A stretch of DNA of 52,881 nt from Chloroflexota bacterium (GCA_902810755.1 CADDYT010000031.1:1-52881); one strand, 5' to 3'; positions 24,624 to 33,956 are shown, counted from the first letter of the stretch. The notes: generated by a model not told the origin, from the sequence alone. Numbers and translations: made by a program.

Positions 24624-25025
24624 ATGGTATCGATGAATCATATGAATGTGGATCGCAATGGAAGCAGTGGGCCATCAACGACGGTGGGCGTCTTGAATCG
24701 TCAGACAGCTCTTACCCCGATAGGCCCGAAGTTTGCCCCTGCCCTGACTGAGGACGAAGCTGTCGCTCAGGCTCGTTTGCTCAAGGCGCTGGCCGACCCT
24801 ACACGCCTGCGCATCTTGAGCCTGTTGAGCCGCCACGAAGGGGAAGTGTGCGTGTTTGAGATCGTGGAGAGCTTTACGCTGGAACAGCCGACAATCTCGC
24901 ATCACCTGCGCATCCTGCGCGATGCCGGCCTGGTCGACTGCCGCAAAAAAGGTCTCTGGGCCTACTACTACGTGCGCCGCGAAGCCCTGAGCCGCGCCCA
25001 AGAGATCATCAACGCGCTGGCATAA
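24624..25025 (+). CDS. ArsR-family winged-helix transcriptional regulator
   Basis: A 133-residue protein with the ArsR/SmtB fold: LKALADPTRLRILSLLSRHEGEVCVFEIVE, then the recognition helix region QPTISHHLRILRDAGLVDCRKKGLWAYYYV. The alpha-3 metal site (ELCVCDL in ArsR) reads EVCVFEI here, keeping one Cys, so a two-Cys arsenite site is not formed and the ligand may be different. ATG at 24624 with AAGGAG 5 bases upstream; the frame extends to 24453 across the aspS hairpin and is rejected for that part. A good terminator follows. No metal resistance gene adjoins it. Confidence 0.8.
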   Translation: MVSMNHMNVDRNGSSGPSTTVGVLNRQTALTPIGPKFAPALTEDEAVAQARLLKALADPTRLRILSLLSRHEGEVCVFEIVESFTLEQPTISHHLRILRDAGLVDCRKKGLWAYYYVRREALSRAQEIINALA

Positions 25026-25045
25026 ATCAGCCAGTCGTGATAAGA

Positions 25046-25077
25046 GACTCCCACAAAGGCGTGGGAGTCTTTTTTTG
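25046..25077 (+). terminator. Rho-independent terminator after the ArsR-type gene
   Basis: Stem GACTCCCAC / GTGGGAGTC (25046-25054 and 25061-25069), 6-base loop AAAGGC, followed by eight T. A strong textbook case. Confidence 0.9.
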
Positions 25078-25112
25078 TTCCCGCATTGCCGCTCATCTCA
25101 CAACGGCTCTCT

Positions 25113-25191
25113 ATCCTTCAGGGGGAACCTGAAGGTACCGCTTCTGGGGACAGGCACAAGGCACCATCCCTACCGTTTCCCCCTGAAGGAT
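25113..25191. repeat. 15-bp inverted repeat upstream of tRNA-Gln
   Basis: ATCCTTCAGGGGGAA (25113-25127) and its exact complement (25177-25191) flank 49 bases. No gene lies between them. It falls between the ArsR terminator and the tRNA-Gln promoter. Confidence 0.6.
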
Positions 25192-25214
25192 GGAGACCCA
25201 GTGGCTGCGGGCTG

Positions 25215-25243
25215 TTGACAAAGAGGCCCGTTTCGTGTACCAT
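25215..25243 (+). promoter_or_regulatory. Promoter of tRNA-Gln
   Basis: -35 TTGACA at 25215-25220, a 17-base spacer and -10 TACCAT at 25238-25243, about 90 bases before the mature tRNA 5' end. Confidence 0.6.
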
Positions 25244-25332
25244 AGATGCGTGCGATACGGGAGAGGAGAGGAAATGGAACAAGGTCATAGATTGCTACCC
25301 CTAACCTTTCCAGCCTGTCTCTCACAGGATTT

Positions 25333-25404
25333 TCGGGCGTGGCCAAGTGGTAAGGCAGCGGACTTTGGATCCGCGATTCCCAGGTTCGAATCCTGGCGCC
25401 CGAG
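25333..25404 (+). tRNA. trnQ: tRNA-Gln (anticodon TTG)
   Basis: A 72-base cloverleaf folds. The acceptor stem TCGGGCG / CGCCCGA is followed by a G discriminator, as usual for Gln. The D-arm includes GGCCAAGTGGTAAGGC. The anticodon stem-loop is GCGGA-CTTTGGA-TCCGC with TTG at the anticodon. The T-arm is CCAGG-TTCGAAT-CCTGG. CCA is not encoded. Confidence 0.93.
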
Positions 25405-25472
25405 TCAGCCGCTTTAGCAAATCGGTGAGGAACTGGAAACATAACCCTACCTGTCAGTCAGGGTGGGGCTGT

Positions 25473-25507
25473 ACTCTTATCCCCTTGTGCGGATGGAGAA
25501 TAAGAGT
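25473..25507 (+). promoter_or_regulatory. Hairpin in the leader of glmU
   Basis: ACTCTTAT (25473-25480) and ATAAGAGT (25500-25507) form an 8-bp stem 23 bases before the glmU ATG, enclosing CCCC and GG-rich bases. It could be a 5' leader element or a processing stem after tRNA-Gln; no riboswitch family is recognised. Confidence 0.4.
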
Positions 25508-25529
25508 CAAAAGGGATTGAATATCCATT

Positions 25530-26972
25530 ATGAATACATATGCGACCGTAGTGCTTGCAGCGGGCAAAGGTACACGGATGCGTTCAACTCTGCCTAAAGT
25601 GCTTCATCCTCTGGCCGGGTTGCCACTACTGGCGCATGTACTCAAGGCCGTTGAGGCCCTGCCCGCGACCCCTCTGCTGGCTCCCTTTGCGACACGTATT
25701 GAGACGCACCGCCCCATTGTTGTGCTTGGACACGAGGCCGAGCAGATCGAAGCCATCTTCGGCAAACGCTGCATCTATGCCCTGCAAAAAGAGCAACTGG
25801 GGACTGCCCACGCCGTGCTGGCCGCGCAGGATGCCGTCGACTCCCTTGATCCCCTGCCCGATACCGTGCTGGTCTGCTATGGCGACACCCCTCTGCTGAG
25901 CGGCGAACTGCTGGCACGGGTGCTGGTCGAGCATCTCAGCAGCAAGGCCACCATCACCTTCCTGACCGCTATCACCGAGGAGCCGACGGATTATGGCCGC
26001 GTCGTGCGCGACCGTAATGGTCAGGTGCGGGAAATTGTCGAACTCAAGCGGGCGACCGAGGAGCAGAAGCGCATTCGTGAAGTCAATTCCGGCGTCTACT
26101 GCTTTGAGCGCCAATGGCTCTGGCCCACGTTGCAACTGCTGCCGCGCAACGCCGCCGGTGAGTACTTCCTGACCGATGTGATTGCTCGCGCCAGCGCGCA
26201 GGGGCGCAAGATTGCGACGGTCTGCGGCTCGTTAGAGGATACTATGGGCATCAATGATCGCGTGCAACTGGCCCAGGCCGAGCAAGTGCTGCGCCGCCGC
26301 ATCCTGGAACGCCATATGTATGCGGGCGTGACCATTGTCGATCCCGCCACGACGTATATCGATGACGAGGTCGTGATTGGCTCCGATACGCTTATTCTAC
26401 CCGGTACAATGATTACAGGGAAGACGCATATCGGCTCGGGCTGCCGCATTGGCCCGTATTCGACCATCGATTCCTCAACCATCGGAGACCGTTGTATCAT
26501 TCGCAACTCGGTGCTGGAAGAGACGGTCTTTGAGGATGAGGTCTCCATTGGCCCCTTCAGTCACTGTCGCCCCGGCGCTCACCTGGCGCGTGGTGTACGT
26601 ATGGGTAACTTTGGCGAAGTCAAAAATTCATATATCGGTGCAGAAACGGATATGCACCACTTTAGCTATATTGGAGATGCCACTGTAGGCGAACATGTCA
26701 ATGTTGGAGCAGGAACCATTACCTGCAACTACGACGGAGTGCGTAAAAATCGTACCATTATTGGAGATAGAGCCTTTATCGGCAGCGATACCATGCTGGT
26801 TGCTCCTGTTACGCTGGGAGACCAGGCGCGCACCGGTGCCGGCTCTGTCGTGACGAAAGATGTTCCGCCCGGCGCGCTGGCTGTTGGAGTCCCGGCAAGA
26901 GTCATCCGCAGAGCTGAATCGGCGCCTGCCGCGAGAGAAGACTCCACGGCAGAAAGTGGCAAAAAGGAGTAA
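25530..26972 (+). CDS. glmU: Bifunctional GlmU: GlcNAc-1-P uridyltransferase / glucosamine-1-P acetyltransferase
   Basis: A 480-residue two-domain enzyme making UDP-GlcNAc for peptidoglycan and surface glycans. The N-terminal uridyltransferase has VVLAAGKGTRMRSTLPKVLHPLAG, QLGTAHAV-type QKEQLGTAHAVLAAQD and GDTPLL. The C-terminal left-handed beta-helix has hexapeptide repeats from ~250 on and VGAGTITCNYDGVRKNRTIIGD, with acetyltransferase residues such as the NYDG motif. It likely feeds the exopolysaccharide cluster as well as cell wall synthesis. AAAAGGG lies 12 bases upstream. The next gene starts 8 bases after the stop. Confidence 0.95.
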   Translation: MNTYATVVLAAGKGTRMRSTLPKVLHPLAGLPLLAHVLKAVEALPATPLLAPFATRIETHRPIVVLGHEAEQIEAIFGKRCIYALQKEQLGTAHAVLAAQDAVDSLDPLPDTVLVCYGDTPLLSGELLARVLVEHLSSKATITFLTAITEEPTDYGRVVRDRNGQVREIVELKRATEEQKRIREVNSGVYCFERQWLWPTLQLLPRNAAGEYFLTDVIARASAQGRKIATVCGSLEDTMGINDRVQLAQAEQVLRRRILERHMYAGVTIVDPATTYIDDEVVIGSDTLILPGTMITGKTHIGSGCRIGPYSTIDSSTIGDRCIIRNSVLEETVFEDEVSIGPFSHCRPGAHLARGVRMGNFGEVKNSYIGAETDMHHFSYIGDATVGEHVNVGAGTITCNYDGVRKNRTIIGDRAFIGSDTMLVAPVTLGDQARTGAGSVVTKDVPPGALAVGVPARVIRRAESAPAAREDSTAESGKKE

Positions 26973-26980
26973 ATGTTTCT

Positions 26981-28465
26981 ATGGACGGCCCTGGCTTAGC
27001 AAGTATAGCCGCCGCAATCGATCTTCACATTCCACAGTTTACCGGAGAAACGTGGCTACAACTCTTTATACTCATTGTAGCCCTCATTCTCAGCGCAACG
27101 GCCTCTGCCGCTGAAACCGCCCTCACCTCGGTGAGCCGCATCAAGCTCAAAAATCTGGTCGAGGAAGGCGATGAAAAAGCTCTACAGATCGACCGTCTGC
27201 TCGCGCAACCCAATGTTTTTCTTTCTACCATTCTCGTTGTCAACAGTGTGGCCGTCATTGTCGCATCCAGCATGGCGACTGTGCTGGCGCTGACCTTCTC
27301 CCAGTCCTTCGGTGAGGTGATCGCCACTGTTCTCATCTCGCTCATCGTGCTGATCTTCTGTGAGATCACGCCCAAGACGGCTGCCGTGCAGAACCCGCTG
27401 CGCTGGGCGCGCATAATGGTTGGCCCGGTGCGCGGCGCGGCCTGGCTCCTGCGCCCGATTGTCTGGTCGCTGAGCGCCATCACCAATTTCTTTGTCAGGC
27501 TGATGGGCGGCGGCCAGATGAAGCATCGCGGCCCCTTCGTAACCGAGGAAGAATTGCGCCTGCTCGTCTCGGTGGGCGAGGAAGAGGGCGTGCTTGAAGA
27601 GGAAGAGACCGAGATGATCCGCAGCGTCTTCGAGTTCGCGGATACAACGGTGCGCGAGGTGATGATTCCGCGCATCGACATGGTAACGCTGGAAAGTGAC
27701 GCCACCGTCGATCAGGCCGTTGACCTTGCCCTGCAAGGCGGTTTCTCGCGCATTCCCGTCTACGAAGACAATATCGATAACATCATCGGCATTCTCTATA
27801 CCAGGGACATGCTCAAGCAGTTGCGTGAGGGCCACGACCATATGCCCATTCGCGATCTGCTGCGCCCGGCCTACTTCGTGCCGGAAACCAAACGTCTGGA
27901 TGACCTGCTGCGCGAAATACGCCAGCGCCGTATCCACATGGCGATTGTCGTCGATGAGTATAGTTCCGTTGCCGGTCTCGTCACCATTGAAGACCTGGTG
28001 GAAGAGATCGTCGGCGATATCAAAGACGAGTTTGACCGAGAAGAGAACCTCTATGAGCAAGTCAGTCCCAACGAGTATATCTTCGATGCCAAGATCAGTA
28101 TCAACGACTTCAACGACATCACCGATATGCACCTGGACGATACCTACTACGACACGCTCGGCGGCTTCCTCTACGCGCAACTGGATAAAATCCCCGTCGC
28201 CGGAGATACTACCGTCTTTAACGATACCACCTTCAAGGTGCTGGCGACACGCGGTCGGCGCATTACCAAAGTGCAGGTAGTGCGCCACCAGACCCAGGCG
28301 AAGCTTCCCCGGCATACAACGGGAGAGCTGGCAGGGCAAGAACGGCTCCCATCGCAAGCCCAGGTGCAGGCCACCGCGTCTGAAAAGCCCGCTCAGCAGC
28401 GCCCGCAATCTGGAAACCTCCCCTCTGAACAATCTTCTCAACAGGGTTTAACGAGAGGAGCATGA
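26981..28465 (+). CDS. CNNM/CorC (HlyC-like) transporter with CBS domain pair
   Basis: A 494-residue membrane protein. The N-terminal DUF21/CNNM domain spans ~residues 20-200 with four hydrophobic helices and ATASAAETALTSVSRIKLKN and CEITPKTAAVQNP. An acidic helix EEEGVLEEEETEMI follows. A CBS pair holds VREVMIPRIDMVTLES and MAIVVDEYSSVAGLVTIEDLVEEIVGDI. The C-terminal CorC domain is around 360-430 and the last ~60 residues are Gln-rich. Such proteins are linked to Mg2+ (and Co2+) efflux. Its stop overlaps the HMG-CoA lyase start (ATGA). Confidence 0.88.
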   Translation: MDGPGLASIAAAIDLHIPQFTGETWLQLFILIVALILSATASAAETALTSVSRIKLKNLVEEGDEKALQIDRLLAQPNVFLSTILVVNSVAVIVASSMATVLALTFSQSFGEVIATVLISLIVLIFCEITPKTAAVQNPLRWARIMVGPVRGAAWLLRPIVWSLSAITNFFVRLMGGGQMKHRGPFVTEEELRLLVSVGEEEGVLEEEETEMIRSVFEFADTTVREVMIPRIDMVTLESDATVDQAVDLALQGGFSRIPVYEDNIDNIIGILYTRDMLKQLREGHDHMPIRDLLRPAYFVPETKRLDDLLREIRQRRIHMAIVVDEYSSVAGLVTIEDLVEEIVGDIKDEFDREENLYEQVSPNEYIFDAKISINDFNDITDMHLDDTYYDTLGGFLYAQLDKIPVAGDTTVFNDTTFKVLATRGRRITKVQVVRHQTQAKLPRHTTGELAGQERLPSQAQVQATASEKPAQQRPQSGNLPSEQSSQQGLTRGA

Positions 28466-29403
28466 GCATGAAACCGGACTTTGCCGCTCTGCCGCGCGCC
28501 GTGCGCATCGTGGAAGTCGGCCCGCGCGACGGTTTGCAGAACGAAAAGGCGCTTGTTCCCACCGAACAGAAGATACAGTTTATCCAGATGCTTGCCGGGG
28601 CCGGTTTGCCCGTTGTCGAGGCTACCTCTTTTGTCAGCCCGCGCGCCATCCCGCAGCTAAGCGATGCCAGCGCGGTCATGACCGGTCTCAAACGTCTGCC
28701 AGCCACCGAGTATCCCGTCCTCGTTCCCAACCTCAAGGGCATGGAGCGGGCGCTGGCTGCCGGTGTGCGTTCCATCGCCGTATTTACCGCTGCCAGCGAG
28801 AGCTTCACCCGTCACAACATCAACTCCACCATTGAAGAAAGCCTTGCCAACTTTCGTCCCGTCGTCGCGCTGGCAAAGCAGGAAGGTATCCCCGTGCGCG
28901 GCTATATTTCCACCGTCTTCGGCTGTCCCTACGAGGGCCATATCGCCCCCCGGCAGGTCCTCAACGTGGCACAGGCCCTGCTGGCAATGGGCATCGACGA
29001 ACTCTCGCTCGGCGATACCATCGGCGTCGCCACGCCCAACCAGGTGGTAGAGGTGCTTGACCTGCTGACCGGCGAGGGCGCGATTCCCATCGAAAAGCTG
29101 GCCGTCCACTTCCACGACACACGCGGCACCGCCCTTGCCAACGTCCTTACCGCGCTGCAAATGGGCATCAGCATCATCGACTCGTCGGCGGGCGGTCTTG
29201 GTGGCTGCCCCTACGCCCCCGGCGCGGCGGGCAACCTCGCCACCGAAGACCTTGTCTACATGCTCAACGGTCTTGGCATTGCCACCGGAGTCGATCTGGC
29301 AAAGCTGGTCGCGGCCACCAGCTTCATCGCCCCCTTGCTCGGCCACGCCCCCACCAGCAAATATTACCAGGCCGCAATTAGCTCTAATGAAATGGCAGGA
29401 TAA
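28462..29403 (+). CDS. mvaB: Hydroxymethylglutaryl-CoA lyase
   Basis: A 313-residue TIM-barrel enzyme that cleaves HMG-CoA to acetyl-CoA and acetoacetate. VEVGPRDGLQNE near residues 17-28 holds the metal-binding Asp and catalytic Arg. SEAS-type AASESFTRHN, VFGCPYEG, AVHFHDTRGTALAN and the G-loop GGLGGCPYAPGAAGN with the catalytic Cys match characterised lyases. Role: last step of leucine catabolism or ketone-body turnover. It overlaps the CNNM gene by 4 bases and is followed 2 bases later by adenosine deaminase. Confidence 0.92.
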   Translation: MSMKPDFAALPRAVRIVEVGPRDGLQNEKALVPTEQKIQFIQMLAGAGLPVVEATSFVSPRAIPQLSDASAVMTGLKRLPATEYPVLVPNLKGMERALAAGVRSIAVFTAASESFTRHNINSTIEESLANFRPVVALAKQEGIPVRGYISTVFGCPYEGHIAPRQVLNVAQALLAMGIDELSLGDTIGVATPNQVVEVLDLLTGEGAIPIEKLAVHFHDTRGTALANVLTALQMGISIIDSSAGGLGGCPYAPGAAGNLATEDLVYMLNGLGIATGVDLAKLVAATSFIAPLLGHAPTSKYYQAAISSNEMAG

Positions 29404-29405
29404 GA

Positions 29406-30404
29406 ATGCCGATAGATTTTCGTCTCTACCCCAAAGTAGAGCTACACCTGCACCTGGATTGCTCATTAAGCTACAATGTTGTGCGCAAAATCAACCCGTC
29501 TATTTCTGAGGAAGCATACCGGCGCGACTTTATTGCCCCCGCCAGGTGTACCAATCTGGCCGATTTCCTGACCCGCGCTCCCCACGCTATTGCCCTGATG
29601 CAGACCGAAGAGCAACTGCGGCTGGTCGTGGCCGACGTTTTTGAGCAGTTGCGGCGTGACAACCTGCTCTATGCCGAAATCCGTTTCGCCCCATTCCTGC
29701 ATACCGAAAAGGGACTTTCGCCAGAGCAAGTCGTTGAAGCTGTTGAGGCGGCGACGGCACAGGCAAGCGCGACGACCGGCATCGAGGCCCGGCTGATCCT
29801 CTGCACGCTGCGCCACTACTCCGCCGAACAGAGCCTTCAGACGGCACAACTGGTCGAGCGTTTTTATGGTACGTATGTCGCCGCTCTCGATCTGGCAGGC
29901 GACGAAGCTGGCTTCCCGCTCGCGCCACACATCGCCGCCTATCACTACGCTGCTGAACGCAACCTGCCGCGCACGGCACACGCCGGCGAAGCGAGCGGCC
30001 CGCAGAGCGTCTGGGAGACCTTACGCCTGCTCCATCCCCTGCGCATCGGTCATGGCGTGCGCAGCAGCGAAGACGCAGCCCTCGTCGAACACCTCAGGAA
30101 AGAGCGCATCCATTTAGAGGTTTGCCCGACCTCCAACCTGCAAACAAATATGTACAATACCTACGCCGACCATCCTATCAATAACCTCTACAATACCGGT
30201 CTCTCCCTGAGCGTCAATACGGATACGCGCACCATCACCGATATTACGCTGACGCAAGAGTACGAAAAGCTCCATCAGTTTTTCGGCTGGGAGAAACGCC
30301 ACTTCCTTCACTGCAACCTGGAAGCCATTCGCGCCTCGTTTCTCCCCGCAAGCAGGAAGCAAGAACTGGCGGCGCAATTACAGGAAGCCTATCAGGCTAT
30401 ATGA
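29406..30404 (+). CDS. add: Adenosine deaminase
   Basis: A 332-residue zinc-dependent deaminase. Metal ligands lie in KVELHLHLD (near residue 10), with HAGEAS (His/Glu of the active site), RIGHG and the [10 protein letters not shown] motif with the catalytic Asp. Most adenosine deaminases have HLHLDGA/S and NTDDP; here the first reads HLHLDCSL and the second NTDTR, small but visible departures. It hydrolyses (deoxy)adenosine to inosine. It forms a tight operon with HMG-CoA lyase. An ATG overlapping its stop could start the next frame but a better start lies downstream. Confidence 0.88.
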   Translation: MPIDFRLYPKVELHLHLDCSLSYNVVRKINPSISEEAYRRDFIAPARCTNLADFLTRAPHAIALMQTEEQLRLVVADVFEQLRRDNLLYAEIRFAPFLHTEKGLSPEQVVEAVEAATAQASATTGIEARLILCTLRHYSAEQSLQTAQLVERFYGTYVAALDLAGDEAGFPLAPHIAAYHYAAERNLPRTAHAGEASGPQSVWETLRLLHPLRIGHGVRSSEDAALVEHLRKERIHLEVCPTSNLQTNMYNTYADHPINNLYNTGLSLSVNTDTRTITDITLTQEYEKLHQFFGWEKRHFLHCNLEAIRASFLPASRKQELAAQLQEAYQAI

Positions 30405-30493
30405 CCTGTATCCTCAGAATAGGCCCCGCTTATCGTTCATTCCAACAAAGCTTTGCTTTTGATGGTCTTTTGTGTTTCGTAGAAAGGCTTTGT

Positions 30494-31777
30494 ATGGATA
30501 TCTTACGGAGATTTGGCCGCCGCCAGTCGCGGCGAGAGGCATTGCGTCGTCTGGGAATCCTGGCAGGGGCTGGCCTTGCGCTGGATGCCGGGACACTGGC
30601 AGCCAGCAGGGCGCTGGCGATGGGGGCGGGTACTAACCCGATCAATCATGTCTTGATTGCCTGTCAGGAAAACCACACCTTCGATCAGTATTTTGGCTAC
30701 TACCCCCGCGCCGGAAAGTTTGGCGTCCCGGCCAGCTATTCACAGCCTGATGGCAATGGCGGCAGAGTGAAGCCGCATCATTTCTCCTTCCCCATCTCTG
30801 CTGACCCGTCACATTCGTGGCAGGATATTCACCGTGAGTGGGACAATGGGGCAATGGATGGTTTCTATACCACCGACGGCTCGACGGCCATGGGCTATTA
30901 TGATGGCTCAGACCTGTCCTATTATTACAGGCTGGCCGATAGCTTCACGCTGTGCGGCAACTATTTCTGCCACATGCTTGGCCCCTCCACACCGAACCGG
31001 CTGGGCATGATGGCAGCAACCGCAGGAGGCAACACCACGAACAACATCAATCGTGGCAGCCTGGACTGGCCCACCATTGTCGATGTGCTGGATGCGCACA
31101 ATATCAGCTGGAAGTGTTACAATCTGGGTACTGGCACCGGCACCTCGCTGGAGGATTTCAACGTGCTGGTCTATTTCAAAAAGTGGCAGAACGACTCGCG
31201 CCTGCAATTCCAGGAGGATGACTACTACTCCGACCTCAAAGCCGGAACGCTGTCGCAGGTCTCATTCCTCATCACCGAATCGCTCGTCAGCGAGCATCCA
31301 CCCGCTGATATCCAGATGGGGCAGGATAAAATGTCGGATATCATCAACGGGCTGATGCAATCGAGCCTGTGGAAAAGTTCCGTCCTCTTCTTCACCTATG
31401 ACGAGGGCGGCGGCTTCTTCGATCACGTGGCTCCGCCGAAGGTAGATGCCTACGGCATGGGGTTCCGCGTGCCGATGGTGGTGGTCTCGCCCTGGGCGCG
31501 GCGCGGCTATGTCTCCGGCCAGTTATACGAACACAGTTCCATCCTGAAATTCATCGAACGTCGCTTTGGTCTGCCCACGCTTGCCAGTATCAACCACCAG
31601 TTCGACACATCCACGCCCGGTACCAATAACGATGCTGCCAACGGCGCACCCACCGGCCCCGCTGCACCACCACGCGACGGCCTTTCCCAGATCGGCGACT
31701 TCTACGAATCCTTCGATTTCTCGCAGAACCCCAACTATTACCCTGATCTCCCCTCGACAGATGGGGGTTACTGGTAG
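30494..31777 (+). CDS. Tat-exported phosphoesterase (phospholipase C / acid phosphatase family)
   Basis: A 427-residue protein. The N terminus [20 protein letters not shown] followed by a hydrophobic stretch and an Ala-rich end is a twin-arginine signal, suggesting folded export. Then [19 protein letters not shown] matches the phosphoesterase (PLC-type) active-site start, and [20 protein letters not shown] supplies the second metal cluster. This family hydrolyses phospholipids or other phosphodiesters outside the cell. ATG at 30494 has AAAGG 7 bases upstream; the frame also opens at an ATG at 30401 overlapping the add stop, but then the Tat signal would be internal. Confidence 0.82.
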   Translation: MDILRRFGRRQSRREALRRLGILAGAGLALDAGTLAASRALAMGAGTNPINHVLIACQENHTFDQYFGYYPRAGKFGVPASYSQPDGNGGRVKPHHFSFPISADPSHSWQDIHREWDNGAMDGFYTTDGSTAMGYYDGSDLSYYYRLADSFTLCGNYFCHMLGPSTPNRLGMMAATAGGNTTNNINRGSLDWPTIVDVLDAHNISWKCYNLGTGTGTSLEDFNVLVYFKKWQNDSRLQFQEDDYYSDLKAGTLSQVSFLITESLVSEHPPADIQMGQDKMSDIINGLMQSSLWKSSVLFFTYDEGGGFFDHVAPPKVDAYGMGFRVPMVVVSPWARRGYVSGQLYEHSSILKFIERRFGLPTLASINHQFDTSTPGTNNDAANGAPTGPAAPPRDGLSQIGDFYESFDFSQNPNYYPDLPSTDGGYW

Positions 31778-31818
31778 ATAGGGGGCCAGGGCAAATTACA
31801 GGAGAGTGTGCAACATGG

Positions 31819-31940
31819 ACGTGTCATGCTGAGCGCAAAAGAGCCTTTGGCCCTGAGTGAGCGAAGGCGAAGTATCTCTGGTAAGCCGCACCGACCAGCG
31901 AATTGCCTCAGCTACTTCACTCGCGCTCAGCATGACCCGT
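31819..31940. repeat. Palindromic repeat, GTCATGCT family, copy 3
   Basis: ACGTGTCATGCTGAGCG (31819-31835) and its complement at 31924-31940 (one mismatch) are 88 bases apart. The intervening sequence also carries GAGTGAGCGAAGGCGAAGTATCTC, a variant of the same core. The right arm supplies the last codons and stop of the minus-strand gene at 31927. Confidence 0.7.
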
Positions 31941-32232
31941 CCGAGATGGTCTTTTCATATTCCCCGCTTTCATTCTGGGCCTGCTCTGGCTCCGTTCCCG
32001 TGTTGTACCCCTCAAATACCGTCACCAGAAAATGGGCCGCCTTCTGCTCGCCAGTCAGTTGTTGTAGTAAGGCATGATGCTCGCCGATCTTTTCCAGCCG
32101 TGCCGTGATAAACGCATGTTTCGCCACCTCCGCATAGCCGGTCAACCCCCGCTGCGCCGCCTCATACTCCAATTCAATCTGGCGCATCAGCCGGGCCACT
32201 TCACTCCTGTTCTCCTCTGACATAGACTTCAA
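31927..32232 (-). CDS. Small hypothetical protein (alpha-helical)
   Basis: Unrecognised 101-residue protein (98 if the second ATG at 32223 is used). The body reads RLMRQIELEYEAAQRGLTGYAEVAKHAFIT then RLEKIGEHHALLQQLTGEQKAAHFLVTVFEG, mostly helical, with an acidic low-complexity C terminus. The final Gly-Ser-Cys and stop come from the right arm of a palindromic repeat, so the repeat probably moved in and truncated or extended the gene. The AGAGGAGA near its start lies inside the preceding gene; the two overlap by about 30 bases. Confidence 0.55.
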   Translation of the reverse strand: MKSMSEENRSEVARLMRQIELEYEAAQRGLTGYAEVAKHAFITARLEKIGEHHALLQQLTGEQKAAHFLVTVFEGYNTGTEPEQAQNESGEYEKTISDGSC

Positions 32233-32437
32233 CCTTTCTCCAGGTGTTCACACTTTCGACAATCAGCATTTGATTTTTGTTGACCGCCTGACGATAGGTG
32301 TTATAATAAACACCAGCCCGAGGGTCACACACGATCCACAGGTGAGGTGAGAACGTGTCTTGCTTGCCAGCTTTGGAGACGTTCTCACCGTCCCATACGA
32401 AAATCTTACTTGATCCATGTAGCCGAAAGAACCTCAT
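32201..32437 (-). CDS. Small hypothetical protein, 78 residues
   Basis: Unrecognised 78-residue protein, preceded by AGGGGG four bases before its ATG. Sequence has WIVCDPRAGVYYNTYRQAV and NTWRKVEVYVRG, a mix of strand-like and charged segments, and may be a small DNA- or protein-binding protein. It is divergent from the XRE-type regulator and overlaps the downstream small gene, so the pair is probably cotranscribed. Confidence 0.5.
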   Translation of the reverse strand: MRFFRLHGSSKIFVWDGENVSKAGKQDTFSPHLWIVCDPRAGVYYNTYRQAVNKNQMLIVESVNTWRKVEVYVRGEQE

Positions 32438-32607
32438 TTACCCCCTGTTTATACCCTATCATTACCCTTTTGCTCGATCATAAAATCTCGTTTGTGATTT
32501 CATGGAGCTTATGATAGACTATTGTTGCCTCACTTATGCAGGAAAGCCTTGCTTGGATAGAGACAGATATTCCCAGGTTCTATAAAGTCGAGAAGAGGGG
32601 AATACAG

Positions 32608-33801
32608 ATGGAGAAGCCGAGAAACGCAAACCAGAAACTTCAGTACCAGCGAGAACTCAGGGGCTGGTCTCAACGAAAAGTCGCCGAAGAGGTAGGAACT
32701 ACGGAGAAACGAGTAAGCGCATGGGAGCGTGGCGAAAGCATGCCAGCCCCTTTTTATCAGGAAAGGCTCTGTAAGCTCTTTGGGAAGGATGCTGAAGAAC
32801 TGGGATTTCTTCAAGCACGCCTTACCCCTTCATCTCTTGTGCCTGCCAGTCCGATGGTAGATAGAGGTCAAGTAATGAATGACAGGTTAGATCAAGCTGA
32901 AAGCTTTATCAACCTGGCATGGGAAGCATGGTTTGCTTCTCGCCCCAGGCAAGCAACACGCGAAATAGTAAAACTTCTCCCCGATTTAGAGAAAACTCTT
33001 TATACCTCTCTAGCCAACTTCTCTATTCTGCGTGTAAAAGAGCTGCTCATTCGTTGTCATGGCTTGCTCGGTACCATTTGCCTCGACGCTTTACAGAATG
33101 ATCATGCTCTCTTTCACTATATACAGGCTTATCAACTCGCTGAAGACATGCAGGATACCAGTTTGAGCGTCACTTACCTTGCGCTTATCGGGGATGTTCT
33201 CCGCAGGCAAAATGATAAAACAGGCGCTCTCAGTCGTATGGAGCTTGCAAGGGATCAGGCGGTAAAAGCGAAAGGGGTGACATCTGCCACACGTGGTCAT
33301 ATTCTTCAGTTGCTTGCTTATACATATGGAGATACAGGAAACGAAGCTGAGTTCGAGCGGTCTATTGCAGAGGCGACGGATCTGCTGGCGCATACAGGAG
33401 AAGGTCGAGATATTGCAAAGGAAGAGTTTATTCCTTTTGAGATCTACGAGATACGGGGAAAAGTCTATCGTGATCTTGGCAAGCCTCTTGAAGCCATTCC
33501 TTATCTTGAATTAGCGGAGGCATCGCTGGATAATACAGAAGGAGTAACGCCGCGTTTTCATGCATTAGTTCAGATCAGTAGAGGGCAGGCTCTCTGTGAC
33601 GCTGGAGACCTTACAAATGGCGTAGATGTTGTAATTCGCGGGTTCCTCATGGCCTACCGTTGCCATTCGCCCCGACAGATGAACCGTGTGCGCAAACTGT
33701 TACGAAAGCTCGAAAGCGGCTCTTTCAAAGACTATCCTCAAGTTGCTCATCTCAAAGAGGTGGTCTATGAAACCTACCTCCGTATGGATTTGGAGAGATA
33801 G
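32608..33801 (+). CDS. XRE-family regulator with TPR-like C-terminal region
   Basis: A 397-residue protein. Residues ~8-70 are an HTH of the cro/C1 type (QYQRELRGWSQRKVAEEVGT, then VSAWERGE and FGKDAEELGFLQ). The rest is helical with repeating ~40-residue units (HYIQAYQLAEDMQDTSLSVTYLALIGDVLRRQ; EIRGKVYRDLGKPLEAIPYLELAEASL) that look like TPRs. In other bacteria this layout senses peptides or proteins. ATG at 32608 follows GAGGGG. The DNA here is visibly more AT-rich than its neighbours, perhaps an acquired segment. Confidence 0.78.
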   Translation: MEKPRNANQKLQYQRELRGWSQRKVAEEVGTTEKRVSAWERGESMPAPFYQERLCKLFGKDAEELGFLQARLTPSSLVPASPMVDRGQVMNDRLDQAESFINLAWEAWFASRPRQATREIVKLLPDLEKTLYTSLANFSILRVKELLIRCHGLLGTICLDALQNDHALFHYIQAYQLAEDMQDTSLSVTYLALIGDVLRRQNDKTGALSRMELARDQAVKAKGVTSATRGHILQLLAYTYGDTGNEAEFERSIAEATDLLAHTGEGRDIAKEEFIPFEIYEIRGKVYRDLGKPLEAIPYLELAEASLDNTEGVTPRFHALVQISRGQALCDAGDLTNGVDVVIRGFLMAYRCHSPRQMNRVRKLLRKLESGSFKDYPQVAHLKEVVYETYLRMDLER

Positions 33802-33956
33802 GAGCAAAGTGAGATAGATACTGCGGCCAATCTCTCCTTCTCCAGAAAGCATCTGTGAGCCGTGTAGGGATTGGCACATGGGCGATTGGCGACGGCTATT
33901 TCGAGACGAATTACTCCCGCAAACGTTCCGTCGTGTTGAGATGATCAGGGCTATAG

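Noticed and set aside
27182..28441. Minus-strand 419-codon frame antisense to the CNNM transporter
   Set aside because: Typical antisense shadow, no start signal and no recognisable domain; the plus-strand gene has clear CBS domains.
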